This document shows, one piece after another, positions 54,992 through 64,000 of a stretch of 64,000 nucleotides of DNA (position 1 is the first letter of the stretch; each line of letters opens with the position of its first letter). Both the position numbers and the translations under genes were made by a program. The notes beneath the pieces were generated by a model. The model searched no databases and was not told where the DNA came from. It was given only the letters and a program-made list of their open reading frames with translations. The DNA is taken from positions 1 to 64,000 of the forward strand of contig NZ_JAFIBY010000004.1 in the NCBI RefSeq assembly GCF_017832355.1, given 5' to 3'. The stretch is from Serratia sp. PL17. GTDB taxonomy: Bacteria > Pseudomonadota > Gammaproteobacteria > Enterobacterales > Enterobacteriaceae.

Positions 54992-56206
54992 CTAAACGTC
55001 CAGCAGCAGACGAGCCGGATCTTCCAGCATCTCTTTGACCGTCACCAGGTAACCCACGGATTCTTTACCGTCGATCAGGCGGTGGTCATAGGACAGTGCC
55101 AGATACATCATTGGCTGAATCACAACCTGGCCTTTAACCGCCATTGGGCGATCTTTAATGGCGTGCATGCCCAGGATGGCGCTTTGCGGTGGGTTGATGA
55201 TCGGGGTAGACATCAGTGAACCGAATACGCCGCCGTTGGTAATGGTGAAATTACCGCCCGTCAGCTCTTCCACAGTCAATTTGCCATCACGGCCTTTGAC
55301 TGCCAGTTCTTTGATTTTCTTCTCGATGTCCGCCATGCTCATGCTGTCTACATCGCGCAGCACTGGGGTCACCAGGCCACGTGGGGTAGATACTGCAATG
55401 CTGATATCGAAATAGTTGTGGTACACCACATCGGTGCCGTCGATAGACGCATTCACTTCCGGGAAGCGTTTCAGCGCTTCAACCACGGCCTTGATGTAGA
55501 AGGACATGAAGCCCAGACGTACACCGTGACGTTTTTCGAAGGCTTCACCGTACTGCTTGCGCATGTCCATGATCGGCTGCATGTTGATTTCGTTGAAGGT
55601 CGTCAGCATCGCAGTGCTGTTCTTCGCTTCCAACAGGCGCTCGGCTACGCGCTTGCGCAGGCGGGTCATAGGTACACGCTTCTCGCTGCGACCGCTCAGA
55701 GCAGGCTGCGGAGCGGCCTCAACGGCAGCTGGCTTATCGCCTTTCTTGCCGTTAGCCAGATGTGCTTCCACATCTTCGCGGGTGATACGGCCACCCACAC
55801 CGCTACCTTTGATGGCAGCAGCATCAAGATCGTGCTCGGCAATCAGGCGGCGGATCGCCGGGCTGAGTGCGTCGTTGCTTTCTTCTTCCAGGCTGGCGGT
55901 TGCGCGCTGAGCTGGAGTGGCTTCTTTAGCCTGGCTCTTCTCTTCGGTCGGCTTGCCTGAACTGTTGCCCGGGCGAATACGGCCGAGGATCTGGCGAGAA
56001 AGCACGGTTGCGCCCTCTTCTTCCACGATCGCATCGAGGATCCCTGCTTCGCTGGCCGGTACTTCCAGCACAACTTTATCAGTTTCGATTTCAACCAGAA
56101 CTTCGTCACGCTGGACGCTGTCACCTGGTTTCTTGTGCCAGGTGGCTACGGTCGCATCTGCAACCGATTCAGGAAGGTCAGGAACCAGAATATCTACGCT
56201 ACTCAT
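54992..56206 (-). CDS. sucB: dihydrolipoamide succinyltransferase (E2 of 2-oxoglutarate dehydrogenase)
   Basis: A 404-residue E2 (E. coli 405). Lipoyl domain 1-80 with the lipoyl Lys in [11 protein letters not shown]; Pro/Ala/Glu linker; peripheral subunit-binding domain ([20 protein letters not shown]); catalytic domain with the DHRLIDG His near the C-terminus. It forms the 24-mer core of the complex. 17 bases after sucA. Confidence 0.98.
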   Translation of the reverse strand: MSSVDILVPDLPESVADATVATWHKKPGDSVQRDEVLVEIETDKVVLEVPASEAGILDAIVEEEGATVLSRQILGRIRPGNSSGKPTEEKSQAKEATPAQRATASLEEESNDALSPAIRRLIAEHDLDAAAIKGSGVGGRITREDVEAHLANGKKGDKPAAVEAAPQPALSGRSEKRVPMTRLRKRVAERLLEAKNSTAMLTTFNEINMQPIMDMRKQYGEAFEKRHGVRLGFMSFYIKAVVEALKRFPEVNASIDGTDVVYHNYFDISIAVSTPRGLVTPVLRDVDSMSMADIEKKIKELAVKGRDGKLTVEELTGGNFTITNGGVFGSLMSTPIINPPQSAILGMHAIKDRPMAVKGQVVIQPMMYLALSYDHRLIDGKESVGYLVTVKEMLEDPARLLLDV

Positions 56207-56223
56207 TTGCTTTCCCTTAATCT

Positions 56224-59031
56224 TTAATCAATATTCAGCGCGTCATTAACCAGAGCCTGCTGCTGCTTCTGGTGTACGGACATATAACCGACTGCCGGAG
56301 AGGCAGAGGCTGGACGTCCGGCGTAACGTAAAGAAGCCCCGAACGGCACGACTTCACGGAAATTATGTTGGCTACAGTACCAGGCACCCTGGTTCAGCGG
56401 CTCTTCTTGACACCAGACGAAATCATGCACGTGAGCATATTTCTCCAGCACCGCCTGAAGGGCCTGATGCGGGAACGGGTACAGTTGCTCAATACGTACG
56501 ATGGCCACGTCTTTCTGGTCGTTTTTGCGACGCTGTTCCAGCAGATCGTAATAGACCTTACCGGAGCAAAGCACCACGCGTTTGACCGCTTTCGGATCCA
56601 GATCGTCGATCTCACCAATCGCCGGCATGAAGGTGCCGTTAGCCAGCTCATCCAGAGAAGAGGTCGCCAGTGGGTGACGCAGCAGAGATTTCGGTGACAT
56701 CACCACCAGCGGACGGCGCATACCGCGCAGCGCCTGACGACGCAGCATGTGGTAAACCTGGGCCGGGGTGGATGGGATGCACACCTGCATATTCTGCTCA
56801 GCACACAGTTGCAGGTAACGTTCCAGACGCGCAGATGAGTGCTCTGGGCCCTGGCCTTCGTAACCGTGCGGCAGCAGCATCACCAGACCACACATACGGC
56901 CCCATTTCTGCTCGCCGGAACTGATGAACTGGTCGATGACCACCTGGGCGCCGTTAGCGAAGTCACCGAACTGCGCTTCCCAAATCGTCAAGGTGCGTGG
57001 TTCTGCGGTGGCATAGCCATATTCGAACGCCAGAACGGCCTCTTCAGACAGTACGGAGTCCCAAACTTTGAACTCGCCCTGCCCGCTGTGGACATTGGCC
57101 AGCGGCACGTAGACCGAGCCATTTTTCTGGTTATGCACCACCGCATGACGGTGGAAGAAGGTACCGCGACCGGCATCTTCACCGGAAAGGCGGATTGGAA
57201 TGCCTTCGTCAACCAAAGTAGCGTAAGCCAGCGTTTCCGCTGCGCCCCAGTCGAACGCTTTACTACCTGCTGCCATCTCTGCGCGGTCACCGTAGATTTT
57301 CGCTACGCGTGATTGCATTTCGATCGCTTCCGGCACGGTGCTGATGCGACGGGCCAGTTCCTGCAGGCGCTTCATTTCAACTTTGCTTGGGTACTCTTCG
57401 TCCCATTCATGGTTGAGGTACGGCGACCAGGTAAAGGAGTGCAGGTTCATCGGACGCCATTCTTCAACCACGCAGTCACCGCGGTCGAGCGCATCACGAT
57501 ACAGGTTGACCATTTCCGTGGCATCTTCCAGCGTGGCGACTTTTTGTTCAGTCAGCACGTCAGCATAAAGCTTGCGCGGCGTAGGGTGTTTTTTGATCTT
57601 CTGGTACATCACCGGCTGGGTTGCACTTGGCTCATCGGCCTCGTTATGCCCGTGGCGACGGTAGCAGACCAGATCGATCATCACGTCACGTTTGAAGGTG
57701 TTACGGAAATCCAACGCCAGACGGGTAACAAAGGCCACCGCTTCAGGATCGTCAGCATTCACGTGGAAGATCGGCGCCTGCACCATCTTGGCAATGTCGG
57801 TACAATATTCGGTTGAACGCGCATCCAACGGGTTGGAGGTGGTGAAACCAACCTGGTTGTTAATCACGATACGAACCGTACCACCCACTTCATAGCCGCG
57901 AGCCTGAGACATGTTCAGCGTTTCCTGAACTACGCCCTGGCCAGTAATGGCGGCATCACCGTGGATGGTGATTGGCAGTACCATATTGCTGCGCGCTTCA
58001 TCCAAACGGTCACGACGAGCACGTACAGACCCCATAACCACTGGGCTGACGATCTCCAGGTGCGAAGGGTTAAACGCCAGCGCCAGGTGAACCATGCCGC
58101 CTTCGGTTTCTACGTCGGAAGAGAAGCCTTGGTGATATTTCACGTCACCGGTACCGAGGTGTTCTTTGTGCTTGCCGGCAAACTCGTCGAACAGGTCGGC
58201 AGGTTTTTTACCCAGCACGTTGATCAGCACGTTCAGACGGCCGCGGTGGGCCATGCCCAATACCACTTCGCGCGTGCCATTCTTACCGGCGTGACGCACC
58301 ATCTCTTTCAGCATCGGCACCAGCGCATCGCCGCCTTCCAGCGAGAAGCGCTTCGCACCCGGGAACTTGGCACCCAGGTAGCGTTCCAGACCTTCCGCAG
58401 CGGTCAGCTCGTTCAGGAAACGGCGTTTCTCGTCGTTGGTAAAGCTAGCGTGACCCACGACCGATTCGATACGCTGCTGGATCCAGCGTTTCTCTTCGGT
58501 ATTGGTGATGTGCATGTATTCAGCACCGATCGAACCGCAGTAGGTCTGCTTCAGCGCAGCATACAGGTCGCCCAGTTTCATGGTTTCTTTGCCGATGGCG
58601 AAAGAACCCACGTTGAAGGTTTCCTGGAAGTCGGCTTCGGTCAGGTTATGGTAGCCAGGCTCAAGGTCAGGAACTTGCTCCCGCTGCCATAGACCGAGCG
58701 GATCGAGGTTGGCATGCTGATGTCCGCGGAAACGGAAGGCGTTAATCAGCTGCAGTACCTTGACCTGTTTGGCGTCGGTGTCTGGATCGTTGATGGTGGT
58801 GTTATAACGCGCAGAGTCTTTCGCCAGGCGGCGGAAGTAGTCACGCGTTTGAGAGTGAAGCTGATCGGGTTTTACACCCGCGGTTGGTAGCTGTTGAAAA
58901 ATGGAACGCCAGCTATCTTCAACGGAGCCCGGATCGGTTAAGAAGTCTTCATAGAGCTGTTCTATGTAAGACTGGTTCGCGCCCGCCAGATAGGAGGAAT
59001 CCAGCCAGGCCTTCATTGCGCCGTTCTGCAT
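56224..59031 (-). CDS. sucA: 2-oxoglutarate dehydrogenase E1
   Basis: A 935-residue thiamin diphosphate enzyme (E. coli 933). Blocks: [22 protein letters not shown] at the N-terminus (shown in part), [32 protein letters not shown] (ThDP), and C-terminal [14 protein letters not shown]. It decarboxylates 2-oxoglutarate. Two adjacent ATGs exist; the second (59031) matches E. coli MQN and has better spacing from AAGGGA. Confidence 0.97.
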   Translation of the reverse strand: MQNGAMKAWLDSSYLAGANQSYIEQLYEDFLTDPGSVEDSWRSIFQQLPTAGVKPDQLHSQTRDYFRRLAKDSARYNTTINDPDTDAKQVKVLQLINAFRFRGHQHANLDPLGLWQREQVPDLEPGYHNLTEADFQETFNVGSFAIGKETMKLGDLYAALKQTYCGSIGAEYMHITNTEEKRWIQQRIESVVGHASFTNDEKRRFLNELTAAEGLERYLGAKFPGAKRFSLEGGDALVPMLKEMVRHAGKNGTREVVLGMAHRGRLNVLINVLGKKPADLFDEFAGKHKEHLGTGDVKYHQGFSSDVETEGGMVHLALAFNPSHLEIVSPVVMGSVRARRDRLDEARSNMVLPITIHGDAAITGQGVVQETLNMSQARGYEVGGTVRIVINNQVGFTTSNPLDARSTEYCTDIAKMVQAPIFHVNADDPEAVAFVTRLALDFRNTFKRDVMIDLVCYRRHGHNEADEPSATQPVMYQKIKKHPTPRKLYADVLTEQKVATLEDATEMVNLYRDALDRGDCVVEEWRPMNLHSFTWSPYLNHEWDEEYPSKVEMKRLQELARRISTVPEAIEMQSRVAKIYGDRAEMAAGSKAFDWGAAETLAYATLVDEGIPIRLSGEDAGRGTFFHRHAVVHNQKNGSVYVPLANVHSGQGEFKVWDSVLSEEAVLAFEYGYATAEPRTLTIWEAQFGDFANGAQVVIDQFISSGEQKWGRMCGLVMLLPHGYEGQGPEHSSARLERYLQLCAEQNMQVCIPSTPAQVYHMLRRQALRGMRRPLVVMSPKSLLRHPLATSSLDELANGTFMPAIGEIDDLDPKAVKRVVLCSGKVYYDLLEQRRKNDQKDVAIVRIEQLYPFPHQALQAVLEKYAHVHDFVWCQEEPLNQGAWYCSQHNFREVVPFGASLRYAGRPASASPAVGYMSVHQKQQQALVNDALNID

Positions 59032-59174
59032 CATGATCCCTTAAGCTTTGAAGCTTTAGTTTTCGCCGTGGTTAACATAATTACCGTGATGGATACGGTT
59101 TGCCGTAGAAACGGTTCACTCGACGTACTTTTACGGTACGTTCTGCTATGGACCTCGCGGTCCCTTACAAGGAA

Positions 59175-59238
59175 CCTCTAAAAACCGGCGGGCGAACCAG
59201 GCTGCATGTTGCCACAACCACTGGTCAGTTTTTAGAGG
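59175..59238. repeat. inverted repeat in the sdhB-sucA gap
   Basis: CCTCTAAAAAC (59175-59185) is repeated inverted at 59228-59238 with 42 bases between. A second small stem, CGTACTTTTACGGTACG, lies at about 59123-59140. The 261-base gap otherwise shows no gene; in E. coli this gap holds an internal suc promoter. Confidence 0.6.
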
Positions 59239-59292
59239 CTCCCTCCTTTGCGATGTGCGCCGGAAACTGCCCGGCGCAGCATCTCATTCCAC

Positions 59293-60009
59293 TTATGCGC
59301 CGCGTTGCAGCAACATAGACTTGATATGACCGATAGCACGCGTCGGATTCAAGCCTTTAGGGCATACACTGACACAATTCATAATGCTATGGCAGCGGAA
59401 AACACTGAAAGCGTCGTCCAGATCGTCTAAACGTTCTTCCGTTTCCGTATCACGGCTGTCGATCAGGAAGCGATACGCCGCCAACAGGCCAGCCGGGCCA
59501 ACGAATTTGTCAGGGTTCCACCAGAACGATGGGCAAGACGTCGAGCAACATGCACACAGAATGCACTCGTAAAGACCATCCAGCTTGGCGCGTTGCTCCG
59601 GCGATTGCAGGTGCTCACGCGCCGGTGGGTTCTTGCCGTCGTTCTGCAGGTAAGGCTTGATCTTTTCATACTGGGTGTAGAACTGACCCATATCAACGAC
59701 CAGATCGCGCACGACCGGCAAACCTGGCAGCGGACGAATCACAATCTTGTTATTGCCTTTACGCAACGACGAGACCGGTGTGATACATGCCAGACCGTTT
59801 TTACCGTTCATGTTGAGGCCATCGGAACCACAGACCCCTTCACGACAAGAGCGGCGGAACGACAGGGTCGGATCTTTCTCTTTCAGCTGGATCAAGGCAT
59901 CCAGCAACATCATGTCGCGACCTTCTTCCGCTTCCAGGCTGTAGTCCTGCATATGCGGAGCGTCGTCAACATCCGGATTGTAGCGATAAATTGAAAATTC
60001 GAGTTTCAT
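59293..60009 (-). CDS. sdhB: succinate dehydrogenase iron-sulfur subunit
   Basis: A 238-residue subunit, E. coli length. [2Fe-2S] cysteines in CREGVCGSDGLNMNGKNGLAC; [4Fe-4S] and [3Fe-4S] in CILCACCSTSCPSFWW and CHSIMNCVSVCPKGLNP. It passes electrons from FAD to quinone. ATG 60009 is used; the frame's previous codon is TTG. Confidence 0.98.
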   Translation of the reverse strand: MKLEFSIYRYNPDVDDAPHMQDYSLEAEEGRDMMLLDALIQLKEKDPTLSFRRSCREGVCGSDGLNMNGKNGLACITPVSSLRKGNNKIVIRPLPGLPVVRDLVVDMGQFYTQYEKIKPYLQNDGKNPPAREHLQSPEQRAKLDGLYECILCACCSTSCPSFWWNPDKFVGPAGLLAAYRFLIDSRDTETEERLDDLDDAFSVFRCHSIMNCVSVCPKGLNPTRAIGHIKSMLLQRGA

Positions 60010-60025
60010 CAATCGATCTCCGCAA

Positions 60026-61792
60026 TTAGTAAGAACGCACTTTCGGCGGGAATGCCGGGCGCAGCTTCGGTTGCATGTTCACTTCACGACGCGTCATGCT
60101 TTCCGATTGCGGCTGATACAGCGAATGACACAGCCAGTTGGCATCGTCACGTTCTGGGAAGTCGAAGCGGCTATGTGCACCACGGCTCTCAGTACGGAAG
60201 TTGGCCGACACGGCGGTGGAATACGCAGTCTCCATCAGGTTATCCAACTCCAGGCATTCAATGCGTTGGGTGTTGAACTCGCTGGAGGTATCATCCAGAC
60301 GTGCATTCTTCAGACGTTCACGGATCTCTTTCAGCTCTTCCAGGCCTTTCGCCATCGCATCACCTTCACGGAATACCGAGAAGTTGTGCTGCATACAGGC
60401 TTGCAGTGCCTTACGGATTTCAACCGGATCTTCACCTGAACGGGTATTGTTCCAGCGGTTCAGACGATCGAGTGACGCTTCCACATCAGATTCACTGGCA
60501 TCACGGCTTGCGCCCTGCTCTGCCATCGACTCCTGCAGATGCATACCGGCAGCACGACCGAACACCACCAGGTCCAGCAACGAGTTGCCACCCAGACGGT
60601 TAGCGCCATGCACGGATACGCAGGCAATTTCGCCAACGGCGAACAGGCCCGGGATCACAACATCTTCGCCTTTCTCGTTCACAGTCAGTGCCTGGCCAGT
60701 CACTTTGGTCGGAATACCGCCCATCATGTAGTGACAGGTTGGAATAACGGGAATAGGTTCTTTCACTGGATCGACGTGAGCGAAAGTACGCGACAGTTCC
60801 AGAATACCCGGCAGGCGGGATTCCAGAACTTCTTTGCCCAGGTGATCCAACTTCAGTTTGACGTGCGGGCCCCACGGACCGTCACAACCACGGCCTTCGC
60901 GGATTTCAATCATGATCGAACGAGCAACCACGTCGCGACCAGCCAGGTCTTTAGCGTTCGGCGCATAGCGCTCCATGAAACGCTCGCCGTGTTTATTCAG
61001 CAGATAACCGCCTTCGCCACGGCAACCTTCGGTCACCAAGACACCCGCGCCAGCGATGCCGGTCGGGTGGAACTGCCACATTTCCATGTCCTGCACGGGC
61101 ACGCCGGCACGAATTGCCATGCCAACACCGTCACCGGTATTGATATGTGCGTTAGTGGTGGACTGGTAAATACGGCCTGCGCCGCCGGTTGCCAACACGG
61201 TAGCTTTGGCTTTGAAGTACACCACTTCACCGGTTTCAATGCAGATAGCCGTGGTACCGACGACCGCACCATCCTGGTTTTTCACCAGATCCAGCGCGTA
61301 CCACTCGGAGAAGATAGTGGTGTGGTTTTTCAGGTTCTGTTGATACAGGGTATGCAGCAACGCGTGACCGGTACGGTCAGCTGCCGCCGCAGTGCGGGCC
61401 GCCTGCTCGCCACCGAAGTTCAGTGACTGGCCGCCGAATGGACGCTGATAGATGCGGCCATCATCCGTACGAGAAAACGGCAGCCCCATATGTTCCAGTT
61501 CCAGAACGGCTTCAGGGCCGGTTTTACACATATATTCAATGGCGTCTTGGTCACCGATATAATCTGAGCCTTTCACCGTGTCATACATATGCCATTCCCA
61601 GTTATCTTCGTGGTTGTTACCCAGGGCTACGGTAATACCCCCCTGAGCAGACACGGTATGGGAACGGGTCGGGAAGACTTTTGACAGCAAGGCGCAAGTA
61701 GAGCCCGCTTGAGAAATTTGCAGTGCCGCGCGCATACCTGCGCCGCCTGCACCGATAACGACAGCATCAAACTCTCTGACCGGCAGTTTCAT
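60026..61792 (-). CDS. sdhA: succinate dehydrogenase flavoprotein subunit
   Basis: A 588-residue subunit, as in E. coli. FAD fold [14 protein letters not shown]; the covalent FAD His in [11 protein letters not shown]; active-site HPTGIAGAG and catalytic Arg region. Oxidises succinate to fumarate. ATG 61792 matches the E. coli N-terminus [11 protein letters not shown]. Confidence 0.98.
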   Translation of the reverse strand: MKLPVREFDAVVIGAGGAGMRAALQISQAGSTCALLSKVFPTRSHTVSAQGGITVALGNNHEDNWEWHMYDTVKGSDYIGDQDAIEYMCKTGPEAVLELEHMGLPFSRTDDGRIYQRPFGGQSLNFGGEQAARTAAAADRTGHALLHTLYQQNLKNHTTIFSEWYALDLVKNQDGAVVGTTAICIETGEVVYFKAKATVLATGGAGRIYQSTTNAHINTGDGVGMAIRAGVPVQDMEMWQFHPTGIAGAGVLVTEGCRGEGGYLLNKHGERFMERYAPNAKDLAGRDVVARSIMIEIREGRGCDGPWGPHVKLKLDHLGKEVLESRLPGILELSRTFAHVDPVKEPIPVIPTCHYMMGGIPTKVTGQALTVNEKGEDVVIPGLFAVGEIACVSVHGANRLGGNSLLDLVVFGRAAGMHLQESMAEQGASRDASESDVEASLDRLNRWNNTRSGEDPVEIRKALQACMQHNFSVFREGDAMAKGLEELKEIRERLKNARLDDTSSEFNTQRIECLELDNLMETAYSTAVSANFRTESRGAHSRFDFPERDDANWLCHSLYQPQSESMTRREVNMQPKLRPAFPPKVRSY

Positions 61793-61793
61793 T

Positions 61794-62141
61794 TTACGCA
61801 CCCCACACTACGATTGTTCCGTACAGTAAATAGACCAGCAACACGACAATAACCGCCAGTTGCAACACCAGACGCACCGCGACGGGTTTGACATAGTCTG
61901 TCAGTACCTGCCACAAACCGACCCAGGCGTGAACCAGAATCGACAGCAGCGTCAGTACAGTGAACACTTTCGTAATAGAGGTGGCGAAGAAACCGCGCCA
62001 GATTTCGTAGGTGAGATCCGGGGCCGTGACGAAGAAGCCCAGGATATACAGTACATACAGGGTGATGACGATAGCGGAAGCACGCAGTAACAACCAGTCG
62101 TGTACGCCGTTGCGTCCTAATGCAGAAACATTGTTTACCAT
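61794..62141 (-). CDS. sdhD: succinate dehydrogenase membrane anchor SdhD
   Basis: A 115-residue protein, E. coli length, with three helices. It contributes to the haem b and ubiquinone site. ATG 62141 ([12 protein letters not shown]) overlaps the sdhC stop by 7 bases; the frame extends upstream only inside sdhC. Confidence 0.97.
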   Translation of the reverse strand: MVNNVSALGRNGVHDWLLLRASAIVITLYVLYILGFFVTAPDLTYEIWRGFFATSITKVFTVLTLLSILVHAWVGLWQVLTDYVKPVAVRLVLQLAVIVVLLVYLLYGTIVVWGA

Positions 62142-62524
62142 ACGAGGACTCCAGCCAGAACTGACAGCACGACGGTCAGACCGATCGCCACCTGGGCAGA
62201 ACGGGTACCGGCGGCTAAACTCTCTTCGATATAGCCAAAATCCATTAACAAATGGCGAATGCCACCGCAAATGTGATAGGCCAGCGCAGTGAGGATGCCC
62301 CAGAATATGAATTTGACAACGAAGCTATTCATGATGGCAGCAGCCTGCATGAAACCCTCTTGGGAAGAGAGAGACAGGCCCAGCAGCCAGAGGAGGATAC
62401 CCACGGCAACGAAGGTAATTACGCCAGAGACTCGATGTAAGATGGACGCTATCGCAGTTACGGGAAACCGGATCGTTTGCAGATCCAGGTTGACAGGTCT
62501 TTGTTTTTTCACGTTTTTGCCCAC
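62135..62524 (-). CDS. sdhC: succinate dehydrogenase cytochrome b556 subunit
   Basis: A 129-residue subunit, E. coli length. [20 protein letters not shown] at the N-terminus, quinone-site Ser/Arg in SILHRVSGV, haem ligand His in [17 protein letters not shown] at 62524 is the likely start. First gene of sdhCDAB-sucABCD. Confidence 0.96.
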   Translation of the reverse strand: MGKNVKKQRPVNLDLQTIRFPVTAIASILHRVSGVITFVAVGILLWLLGLSLSSQEGFMQAAAIMNSFVVKFIFWGILTALAYHICGGIRHLLMDFGYIEESLAAGTRSAQVAIGLTVVLSVLAGVLVW

Positions 62525-62758
62525 ACAGCTCTTATTATTTTCCTTCCTCCGGCCTGGGCGGGGATCAGACAGCGTTAAGAGCCAAAACCCTCACACGTCA
62601 CGCGCTCAAACAACAACATCCTGTGTGCTTAAACGGCGCGTAGTTATAACGCTGGGTGCTCCTACTTCAGGGTATCCCGGAGACCTGGCGGCAGTATAGG
62701 AGGATCACATTCTGATTACAATTCCCATACAATCCCTTTGGTAACATTTCCCCCGAAC

Positions 62759-62774
62759 AGTGATTTAGATCACG
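62759..62774. promoter_or_regulatory. CRP-like site between sdhC and gltA
   Basis: AGTGA-TTTAGA-TCACG matches TGTGA-N6-TCACA at 8 of 10 positions. The divergent sdh and gltA genes are both catabolite-controlled in E. coli. Confidence 0.5.
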
Positions 62775-62808
62775 GATTTCACAATTGGCACAAAATTAAT
62801 TATCTGAT

Positions 62809-62840
62809 TTGACAAGAGATCAACAATTCCATTACATATA
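62809..62840 (+). promoter_or_regulatory. candidate distal gltA promoter
   Basis: A perfect TTGACA (62809-62814) is followed 17-19 bases on by TTACATATA. It lies some 430 bases before the gltA ATG; E. coli gltA also uses a distant promoter. Confidence 0.4.
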
Positions 62841-62924
62841 GGGGCACAAACGGCCCTATGACGCGCTATAGGTCAGCAGATACACTTCCCCCAGTGTTCA
62901 AGATATGCAACAGTGTATTTGGCG

Positions 62925-63023
62925 GAACCTATCCCAATGGCGGTTTTTGCCGTTCATATTTGCAGCACATTGCCGCAGACATAATTAAATAAGGCATAGA
63001 AAACAGTTTATTGGGATAGGTTC
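62925..63023. repeat. 99-bp MITE-like element with 14-bp terminal inverted repeats
   Basis: GAACCTATCCCAAT (62925-62938) and its exact complement (63010-63023) bound 71 internal bases with no ORF. Size and perfect ends suggest a non-autonomous element or a regulatory hairpin in the gltA leader. No second copy is in this window. Confidence 0.65.
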
Positions 63024-63257
63024 AACAACCCCCGAACACGTCGTAGGTAAGATTAACAGAACATAACGAATTCCGATGAATCGTTAACAACTGGTCACCC
63101 GCCTCGTTCGCCTGGTTAGCACTCTGTACCCTACCCGCGCAATTGCGCAGTCGCTCACAGAGTTAGCGTCCGCACCATTTTTTGCGGGCAACCTGAGGAG
63201 AATTAAGGTATTTCAGTTGTTAGAGGTTTTTAAAATAAGGCGCAAAGGAGACTGTAA

Positions 63258-64000
63258 ATGACTGATAAGAAAGCGACGCTAACCATTAACGATGGTGAAG
63301 CTCCAATCGAACTGGGCGTATTATCCCCGACACTGGGCCCCGATGTCCTTGATGTCCGCGCCTTGGGCTCCAAAGGTTATTTCACGTTTGATCCCGGCTT
63401 TACCTCTACCGCTTCCTGCGAATCCAAAATCACCTTTATCGACGGTGACAAAGGCATACTGCTGCATCGTGGCTTCCCAATCGAACAGTTGGCGAAAGAA
63501 TCTTCCTATCTGGAAGTATGCTATATCCTGCTGTACGGCGAGACCCCGACTGCTGAAGAGTTTGAGACCTTCAAAACGACCGTCACCCGCCACACCATGA
63601 TCCACGACCAGATCACCCATCTGTTCCGTGGTTTCCGTCGTGACTCACACCCAATGGCCGTGCTGTGCGGTGTAACAGGTGCCCTGGCGGCGTTCTACCA
63701 CGATGCACTGGACGTTAACAACGAGCGCCACCGCGAAATCACCGCGTTCCGCCTGCTGTCCAAAATGCCTACCGTGGCAGCCATGTGTTACAAATATTCT
63801 CTGGGCCAGCCGTTCGTTTACCCTCGCAACGATCTGTCCTACGCCGGCAACTTCCTGCATATGATGTTCGCGACTCCGTGTGAAGAATACGTGGTGAACC
63901 CGGTGCTGGAACGCGCTATGGATCGCATCCTGATCCTGCACGCAGACCACGAGCAAAATGCGTCCACCTCAACCGTACGTACCGCAGGCTCTTCAGGCGC
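63258..64000 (+). CDS. gltA: citrate synthase, type II, C-terminus cut off by window edge
   Basis: The first 247 codons of the hexameric NADH-regulated citrate synthase. [20 protein letters not shown] at the N-terminus is the family start; the N-terminal domain and the [15 protein letters not shown] and [16 protein letters not shown] blocks are present, the last holding an active-site His. It joins oxaloacetate and acetyl-CoA. AAAGGAG precedes the ATG. Divergent from sdhC. Confidence 0.97.
   Translation, partial: MTDKKATLTINDGEAPIELGVLSPTLGPDVLDVRALGSKGYFTFDPGFTSTASCESKITFIDGDKGILLHRGFPIEQLAKESSYLEVCYILLYGETPTAEEFETFKTTVTRHTMIHDQITHLFRGFRRDSHPMAVLCGVTGALAAFYHDALDVNNERHREITAFRLLSKMPTVAAMCYKYSLGQPFVYPRNDLSYAGNFLHMMFATPCEEYVVNPVLERAMDRILILHADHEQNASTSTVRTAGSSG

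Overview
The window is chromosomal DNA of an enterobacterium, most likely Serratia or a near relative in Yersiniaceae. The core genes match E. coli K-12 proteins closely in sequence and length, and their order follows the E. coli gltA-sdh-suc-cyd-tol-pal-nadA-pnuC-zitB-aroG-gpmA-gal-mod-ybhA segment. The differences are an extra two-component system, an extra metal/siderophore uptake operon, a gal operon without galE, and several intergenic repeats. Both window edges cut genes: a phage lysozyme on the left and gltA on the right.

Layout. (1) 1-14.3 kb is the early, replication and lysis part of a lambdoid prophage. A divergent immunity region at 7.1-8.2 kb holds a Cro-like gene, an S24 CI-like repressor and three matching 17-bp operators. 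Leftward come a YmfL-type regulator, small genes, an O-like initiator with internal iterons, P, an MT-A70 methyltransferase, RusA, DUF968, Q, holin and lysozyme. Rightward come a leader with hairpins and a terminator, a YfdR-like HD hydrolase, an exonuclease-fold protein, a run of small accessory genes, an HNH protein and a PrtN-like protein next to ybhA. No integrase is visible. (2) 14.4-26.6 kb holds ybhA, modABC with a clear ModE box, acrZ, a five-gene TonB/ABC uptake operon with an embedded methyltransferase, and modE-modF. (3) 26.7-34.4 kb holds an isochorismatase-fold protein lacking the usual cysteine, a CPBP protease, galTKM with two GalR/GalS-type operators, psiF, gpmA and aroG. (4) 34.7-41.5 kb holds an EvgA/EvgS-like system directly overlapped by zitB, then nadA-pnuC on the other strand. 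(5) 41.5-42.9 kb holds four tRNA-Lys and one tRNA-Val, followed by tandem repeats that carry copies of the tRNA-Lys 3' end. (6) 43-48.7 kb is ybgC-tolQRAB-pal-cpoB, which maintains the envelope. (7) 48.8-51.9 kb is cydAB-cydX-ybgE, cytochrome bd oxidase. (8) 52.7-62.5 kb is sdhCDAB-sucABCD, the TCA cycle block, divergent from gltA.

Together the core genes link the TCA cycle to the quinone pool (Sdh and cytochrome bd), NAD synthesis, galactose entry into glycolysis, aromatic amino acid synthesis and molybdate supply. No wholly new defence or mobile system stood out. The most unusual items are the uptake operon lodged inside the molybdate locus, the kinase-zitB gene chain, a phage gene broken at a seven-G slippery heptamer, the phage operator/iteron/leader set, and the tRNA-derived tandem repeats. 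Positions of short sites were read by eye; functions of unnamed phage genes are not known to me.
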